Shown one piece after another: positions 59,657 to 64,000 of a DNA stretch of 64,000 bases (position 1 is its first letter; the number at the start of each line of letters is the position of its first letter). The stretch covers positions 1-64,000 of the forward strand of contig JBBSRC010000003.1 in assembly GCA_038243395.1 (NCBI GenBank), written 5' to 3'. This DNA comes from Gelidibacter sp038243395 (GTDB lineage: Bacteria > Bacteroidota > Bacteroidia > Flavobacteriales > Flavobacteriaceae). A program made the translations under genes and the position numbers. A model generated the notes under the pieces. That model ran no database searches. It saw only the letters and a program-made list of their open reading frames with translations, and was not told the origin of the DNA.

Positions 59657-60796
59657 ATGCAAAAAATTACTCTACTTCTATTTTTTTTCTACACCATTTT
59701 CATGGATGCACAGGTTATCTATCAGCCTATTGAGTCCTTAAAATTAGGGGAAACGAGAGATCTTAAAATACAATTGCCCCGAAATTATAACCCAGAAGAT
59801 AAAATTCAATACCCATTGGTCATTATCTTGGATGGCGATTATTTATTTGAACCTTTTGGGGGCAATATTGATTATCAGGCATATTGGGGAGAAATGCCTC
59901 AATGCATCGTTGTTGGAGTCAATCAAGGTGAAAGTCGAGAGAAAGACCTCTTTTATGACAAAGAAATCTATTTTCCTGCTCATGAAGGCGCTTCGTTTTT
60001 TGAGTTTATTGGGATGGAACTCATTCCTTTCATTGAAAGTAAATACAATGTTTCACAATTCAGAATTGTTGCCGGTCACGATTTGAGTGCGAATTTCATT
60101 AACTATTATTTGTTCAAGGATAATCCCATCTTCAGGGCATATATTTTGCTCAGTCCGGATTTAGCTCCGGAGATGGCTACGCGAATTCAAGACCGATTTT
60201 CTTCTTTGAAAACCGATACGTTCTACTATATAGCCACTGCCGAAAATGATATTGAATACTTAAAAGATAAAATTGTAAGCCATAATGCCCAATTAGAGGT
60301 TTTAACCAATCCCAAAGTGCATTATAGGTTTGACGATTTTAAAGATGCTGATCATTATTCATTGGTAGGTTTGGGCATTCCCAAAGCTTTAAATGAAATA
60401 TTTTCTTTATACAAACCCATCAACAAAAAGGAATATACAGACCAGGTTTTAACCTTTGAAGAAGGACCATTTAAATATCTCGAAAAGAAGTATGATGACA
60501 TAAAGTTATTCTATGGCTTTGAGAAAAAAGTGGTTGAAAATGATTTGAGGGCAGTGGCCGCCGCTGGTATCAAAAAGGACGACCGTAATGCGTTGAAAGA
60601 TTTGTCAAAATTGGCACGAAAGGAATATCCAGAGTCCATGATAAGTGCTTATTATACGGGCATGTATTGGGAAAACGAAAACAACCTCAAAAAAGCACTT
60701 CACAGCTATCAATCTGGCTTGCTTTTAAAAACTTCTGATTTTATTGACAAGGACATCTTGTTGGATAAAATTTATACCATAAAGGACGAAAAATAG
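59657..60796 (+). CDS. Secreted esterase-like alpha/beta hydrolase with Asp in the nucleophile position (copy 1)
   Basis: 379 residues. Signal peptide ending M-D-A-Q; a putative-esterase/IroE-like hydrolase domain (about 20-275) with Y-P-L-V-I-I-L-D-G-D-Y-L-F and I-V-V-G-V near the oxyanion strand. The elbow reads A-G-H-D-L-S (139-144), so the expected Ser of G-H-S is Asp142. The downstream His is kept in D-A-D-H-Y-S-L-V. The C-terminal 100 residues are helical and TPR-like (A-L-H-S-Y-Q-S-G-L-L-L). The neighbour at 60883 is a paralogue with the same change. Asp nucleophiles occur in epoxide hydrolases and dehalogenases of this fold; alternatively the pair is inactive. Confidence 0.8.
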   Translation: MQKITLLLFFFYTIFMDAQVIYQPIESLKLGETRDLKIQLPRNYNPEDKIQYPLVIILDGDYLFEPFGGNIDYQAYWGEMPQCIVVGVNQGESREKDLFYDKEIYFPAHEGASFFEFIGMELIPFIESKYNVSQFRIVAGHDLSANFINYYLFKDNPIFRAYILLSPDLAPEMATRIQDRFSSLKTDTFYYIATAENDIEYLKDKIVSHNAQLEVLTNPKVHYRFDDFKDADHYSLVGLGIPKALNEIFSLYKPINKKEYTDQVLTFEEGPFKYLEKKYDDIKLFYGFEKKVVENDLRAVAAAGIKKDDRNALKDLSKLARKEYPESMISAYYTGMYWENENNLKKALHSYQSGLLLKTSDFIDKDILLDKIYTIKDEK

Positions 60797-60882
60797 CAAG
60801 TTAGTGCAGTTCGTCGAATAAAAAGTACAGATTAACAGAATTTGTATATATTTACCATCCCAAACCTTAAACCTACTTTGCG

Positions 60883-62055
60883 ATGAAAAAAGCCCTACTT
60901 TTTCTATTCATCTTGCTGTGCACTATTTCTACAAACGCACAGACTATCTACGAACATTTTGAATCCCGAAAATTAAATTCCACCAGAGAGATAAAAATAA
61001 GTCTTCCTCAGAACTACGATGCCGAATCTACTTTGAAGTATCCCGTAATTTTGGTTTTTGATGGCGATTATTTGTTTGAACCTGTTGTTGGACAAATAGC
61101 TTTTCAAACTTATTTTGATAAAATGCCAGAAGCCATCGTGGTAGGAGTTCTCCAAGGGAAAGATCGTTTTTATGACAGTTATCATGATGAAGTTTCAGGA
61201 TTGCCCATAAAATCCGGTGCACGTTTTTATGAATTTATCAGTACAGAGTTAATCCCTTATATTGATCGCAATTATAAGACCAGTAAATTTAAAGTGGCGG
61301 TTGGTCACGATCTTATGGCCAACTTTATGAATGCTTTCTTGTTAAAAGATGATCCGTTGTTTAAAGCCTATGTTAATTTAAGCCCTGAATTTATAGGGCA
61401 AATGGATGACAATATTATTAAAAGATTGACTTGGTTAAAAGACGACATTTTTTATTATATGGCTACTAGTGAGGATGACATGGTGCCACTTCGCAATGGG
61501 ATTCTGGACGCCAACCAAAAATTAGGACAATTGGATAATAGGGCCTTAAAATACTATTTTGACGACTTTAAGGGAGACTCCCATTATACTTTGGTAACGG
61601 GAGCATTATCCCAAGCTCTGGATAAAATATTTGAGTTGTATAAACCAATTAGCGATAGGGAGTTCAAAGAAGATATTCTTACGTATGAAGGTACTTTAGA
61701 TACGTATATCAGTAAGCGTTATAAAAGAATCGAGGATTTATTTGGCATCCAAAAGCCTATTTCTGAAGAAGAATTTGAGAAAGTAATAAAAGCTGCTGAA
61801 CAGCGGAATGACGTTGCATCTCTTGAAAAAATCGGAAAATTGGCCAACAAACAAGATCCTACGACATCTTATGGTACTTATTATATGGCACTTCATGCTG
61901 AAAGAATAGGGAAAACTAAACGCGCTAGAAAACTATATGAATCTGCATTGGATTTAGAATCTACGCCACATGTTAACAAAGATTTGATTCTTTTAAAAGT
62001 TGAAAGTCTTGACTATGCTGCCGATTATAAGGAAAAGAATATTGAAGATCAATAA
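60883..62055 (+). CDS. Secreted esterase-like alpha/beta hydrolase with Asp in the nucleophile position (copy 2)
   Basis: 390 residues, a tandem paralogue of the gene upstream: signal peptide ending T-N-A-Q, Y-P-V-I-L-V-F-D-G-D-Y-L-F-E-P, A-I-V-V-G-V, and the elbow V-G-H-D-L-M with Asp143 in place of Ser. His is retained in D-S-H-Y-T-L-V. A helical TPR-like tail follows (K-R-A-R-K-L-Y-E-S-A-L-D-L). Conservation of the Asp in both copies, while surrounding residues differ, suggests it is functional. Substrate unknown; periplasm or surface. Confidence 0.8.
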   Translation: MKKALLFLFILLCTISTNAQTIYEHFESRKLNSTREIKISLPQNYDAESTLKYPVILVFDGDYLFEPVVGQIAFQTYFDKMPEAIVVGVLQGKDRFYDSYHDEVSGLPIKSGARFYEFISTELIPYIDRNYKTSKFKVAVGHDLMANFMNAFLLKDDPLFKAYVNLSPEFIGQMDDNIIKRLTWLKDDIFYYMATSEDDMVPLRNGILDANQKLGQLDNRALKYYFDDFKGDSHYTLVTGALSQALDKIFELYKPISDREFKEDILTYEGTLDTYISKRYKRIEDLFGIQKPISEEEFEKVIKAAEQRNDVASLEKIGKLANKQDPTTSYGTYYMALHAERIGKTKRARKLYESALDLESTPHVNKDLILLKVESLDYAADYKEKNIEDQ

Positions 62056-62124
62056 CATCTCAATTAAGATTCATAATAAGATTTGTTACCGTAATTAGTT
62101 TTATTTTAGCTCAAATTTTGAAGG

Positions 62125-63483
62125 ATGGCTAAATTAAAAACAACTTTTTTCTGTCAAAATTGTGGCAGTCAATATTCTAAATGGCAGGGGCAATGTACGG
62201 CCTGTAAAGAGTGGAATACTATTGTTGAGGAAGTGATCCAAAAAGAAGAGAAATCGAGCTGGAAAACCCCAACTTCAACCGTAAAACGTGCGTCACAACC
62301 TTTGCGCATTAATGACATTGACGTGTCCCAAGAGGCGCGTATGAATACTGAAGATCAAGAATTCAATCGAGTGCTTGGCGGCGGTATTGTTCCGGGATCG
62401 TTGATTTTATTGGGAGGCGAGCCAGGCATTGGAAAGAGTACACTTTTACTTCAAATTTCACTAAAATTACCTTATAAAACGCTTTATGTTTCCGGTGAAG
62501 AAAGCCAGCAACAAATCAAAATGCGGGCCGAACGCATTAATCCGACCAGTGCGAACTGTTATATCCTAACCGAAACAAAAACCCAAAATATCTTCAAGCA
62601 AATTGAAGTTTTGGAGCCCGATATTGTGGTAATTGATTCCATTCAAACTTTACATAGTGATTATATCGAATCGTCTTCTGGGAGCATTTCGCAAATTAAG
62701 GAATGCACCACAGAACTTATAAAATTCGCGAAAGAAACAGGAACACCAGTCATTTTGATTGGTCATATTACAAAAGATGGTAATATTGCTGGGCCCAAAA
62801 TATTGGAGCATATGGTCGATACCGTGTTGCAATTTGAAGGCGACCGCAATCACGTGTTCCGAATTTTAAGAGCCCAAAAAAATCGATTCGGTTCTACCAA
62901 TGAATTGGGCATTTACGAGATGCAAGGTTCAGGATTACGTGAAGTTTCAAATCCGTCTGAAATATTGATATCCAAAAAAGACGAAGAACTTTCGGGGAAT
63001 GCCGTGGCATCAACCTTAGAAGGCATGCGTCCGTTGATGATTGAGGTACAGGCTTTAGTAAGTACCGCAGTCTATGGAACCCCGCAGCGTTCTGCCACCG
63101 GGTTTAATGCCAAACGATTAAACATGCTGTTGGCGGTATTAGAAAAGCGTGCCGGATTTAGATTGGGTGCCAAAGATGTATTCTTGAATATAACAGGCGG
63201 TATATCTGTGGATGATCCTGCAATTGATTTAGCGGTTGTAGCTTCTGTATTGTCATCAAATGAAGATGTAGCGATTCCTAAAGATTACTGTTTTGCCGCT
63301 GAAGTTGGCCTTTCTGGAGAAATCAGACCTGTGCAACGCATCGAACAACGCATTTTAGAAGCTGAAAAATTAGGGTTTTCAACTATATTCGTATCTAAAT
63401 ACAATAAAATTGCACTTAAAAATACCGTAATCAAAATCCAATTGATTTCTAAAATTGAGGATTTAGTAAGTTTCCTGGTTTAG
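62125..63483 (+). CDS. radA: DNA repair protein RadA
   Basis: 452 residues. N-terminal zinc finger (C-Q-N-C-G, then C-T-A-C, within residues 10-31); RecA-like ATPase with Walker A G-E-P-G-I-G-K-S-T near 98; the RadA-specific K-N-R-F-G near 253; and a C-terminal Lon-protease-like domain (A-V-Y-G-T-P-Q-R-S-A-T-G-F, then D-P-A-I-D-L-A-V-V). It is a branch-migrating helicase of recombination intermediates. Confidence 0.97.
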   Translation: MAKLKTTFFCQNCGSQYSKWQGQCTACKEWNTIVEEVIQKEEKSSWKTPTSTVKRASQPLRINDIDVSQEARMNTEDQEFNRVLGGGIVPGSLILLGGEPGIGKSTLLLQISLKLPYKTLYVSGEESQQQIKMRAERINPTSANCYILTETKTQNIFKQIEVLEPDIVVIDSIQTLHSDYIESSSGSISQIKECTTELIKFAKETGTPVILIGHITKDGNIAGPKILEHMVDTVLQFEGDRNHVFRILRAQKNRFGSTNELGIYEMQGSGLREVSNPSEILISKKDEELSGNAVASTLEGMRPLMIEVQALVSTAVYGTPQRSATGFNAKRLNMLLAVLEKRAGFRLGAKDVFLNITGGISVDDPAIDLAVVASVLSSNEDVAIPKDYCFAAEVGLSGEIRPVQRIEQRILEAEKLGFSTIFVSKYNKIALKNTVIKIQLISKIEDLVSFLV

Positions 63484-63607
63484 TTAAATGCATCAATTAA
63501 AAAAAAAATAAAGTTATCGTCATATTATCAACTAATGAACGCTTATCTTATTAGGCTTTACTATATAGCGAACTTTAAACAGTTTAAAAATATAAAATAA
63601 TCCATAA

Positions 63608-64000
63608 ATGAAAACAAAAACCTTCCTAATCCTATTTGCCCTAAGTTTATTCGTTTCCTGCGGTCCAAAGCCTAGTAAATCAACTGGGGTTATATCCAAA
63701 GAAATCAATGCTTACACTTCAGAAGTTGACGCCATGTCAAATTTAAAAGAAGAAATAATCGAAGGCGCCTTAGCCGACGCTGAAGGTTTCAAAGATATCG
63801 GAAAATTTAAATACACGGTCTATTTTGATGCTCAGACCAAAACGCTATTCAAAATCAAAAATGTCGAAATGACTAACAAATCCATTTCAGAAACATACTA
63901 TTTTAAGGATGGCAATTTGGTTTTAATCGATACCCATTTGGAAGAAACTACCAATAAAATGTATGTTCATAAAAATAAAGTTTTAACCGAAACAGAAATG
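63608..64000 (+). CDS. Hypothetical lipoprotein (truncated by the window edge)
   Basis: 131 codons are visible and the frame is open at the end. The signal peptide is M-K-T-K-T-F-L-I-L-F-A-L-S-L-F-V-S-C with lipobox Cys at residue 18, then G-P-K-P-S-K. The mature part alternates strands and turns (Y-T-V-Y-F-D-A-Q-T-K-T-L-F-K-I, Y-Y-F-K-D-G-N-L-V-L-I-D). The spacing of the last strands suggests a repeat-containing beta-domain. I do not recognise the family. Confidence 0.75.
   Translation, partial: MKTKTFLILFALSLFVSCGPKPSKSTGVISKEINAYTSEVDAMSNLKEEIIEGALADAEGFKDIGKFKYTVYFDAQTKTLFKIKNVEMTNKSISETYYFKDGNLVLIDTHLEETTNKMYVHKNKVLTETEM

Noticed and set aside
1..64000. tRNA, rRNA, tmRNA and riboswitch signals
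   Set aside because: Reading the gaps between genes showed no T-loop GTTCGA-type context within a cloverleaf and no conserved RNA core that I recognise; a tRNAscan-SE or Infernal run would settle it.

Overview
The window looks like a chromosomal segment of a marine-type Flavobacteriaceae bacterium (Bacteroidota; Formosa/Psychroserpens/Winogradskyella-like, genus not determined). It is AT-rich, start codons rarely follow a Shine-Dalgarno run, and many genes are preceded by the Bacteroidota -7 promoter box TAnnTTTG. Gene content agrees: PorZ and a protein with a C-terminal type IX secretion sorting domain, a TonB-dependent receptor with a carboxypeptidase-like N-terminal domain, DUF4270, a half-length glycogen-synthase-like protein, and many lipoproteins and small porin-like proteins. 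No rRNA, tRNA or CRISPR array was found.

Accessory region, about 1-5,640. It holds a toxin-antitoxin remnant whose toxin reading frame runs after about seven codons into an ISXO2-like transposase tail, a degraded IS1182-like fragment, a secreted alpha/beta hydrolase, and a tightly packed three-gene operon: nuclease-like/CTD protein, small middle component, and SMC-like ATPase with a zinc-hook motif. The operon fits the ABC-three-component (ABC-3C) class of predicted conflict systems. It is bracketed by inverted copies of a 16-base sequence. The copy at the operon's 3' end is one edge of a 138-base imperfect inverted repeat that resembles an integron attC site or a mobile-cassette boundary. 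This is the best candidate for an under-described system in the window.

Core region A, 5,641-32,982: HDAC-family deacetylase, Ca2+/Na+ antiporter, Tex, two META-domain lipoproteins, a PH/SHOCT protein, MetG, LD-carboxypeptidase, YraN, a 600-residue TIM-barrel-like orphan, the yicC-gmk-nadD operon, acyl-CoA thioesterase, EamA transporter, ArsC/Spx-like protein, CPA1 antiporter, a DUF3298-type lipoprotein divergent from a trans-sulfuration PLP enzyme, gdhA, and porZ-recO.

Core region B, 32,994-48,121: a 1,530-residue secreted T9SS cargo protein, RecX, an outer-membrane protein, a JmjC/cupin-like protein, a BioF-like enzyme overlapping a DUF2007 protein, a three-copy DUF2975 cluster with a small XRE regulator (the first copy carries an in-frame stop and the promoter carries palindromic operator-like sites), an M61 peptidase, and atpD-atpC.

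Core region C, 48,312-64,000: an SGNH lipoprotein paired with a TonB-dependent receptor, the GT5-like/DUF4270/glmS operon divergent from panC-panD-flippase-like protein, two tandem secreted alpha/beta hydrolases in which the nucleophile position reads Asp (G-H-D) instead of Ser, radA, and a truncated lipoprotein gene at the window edge.

Intergenic space contains several repeat classes: short perfect hairpins (one lies in frame inside tex), degenerate repeats with a strict 7-base period, and a roughly 90-base element of a type common in Bacteroidota.
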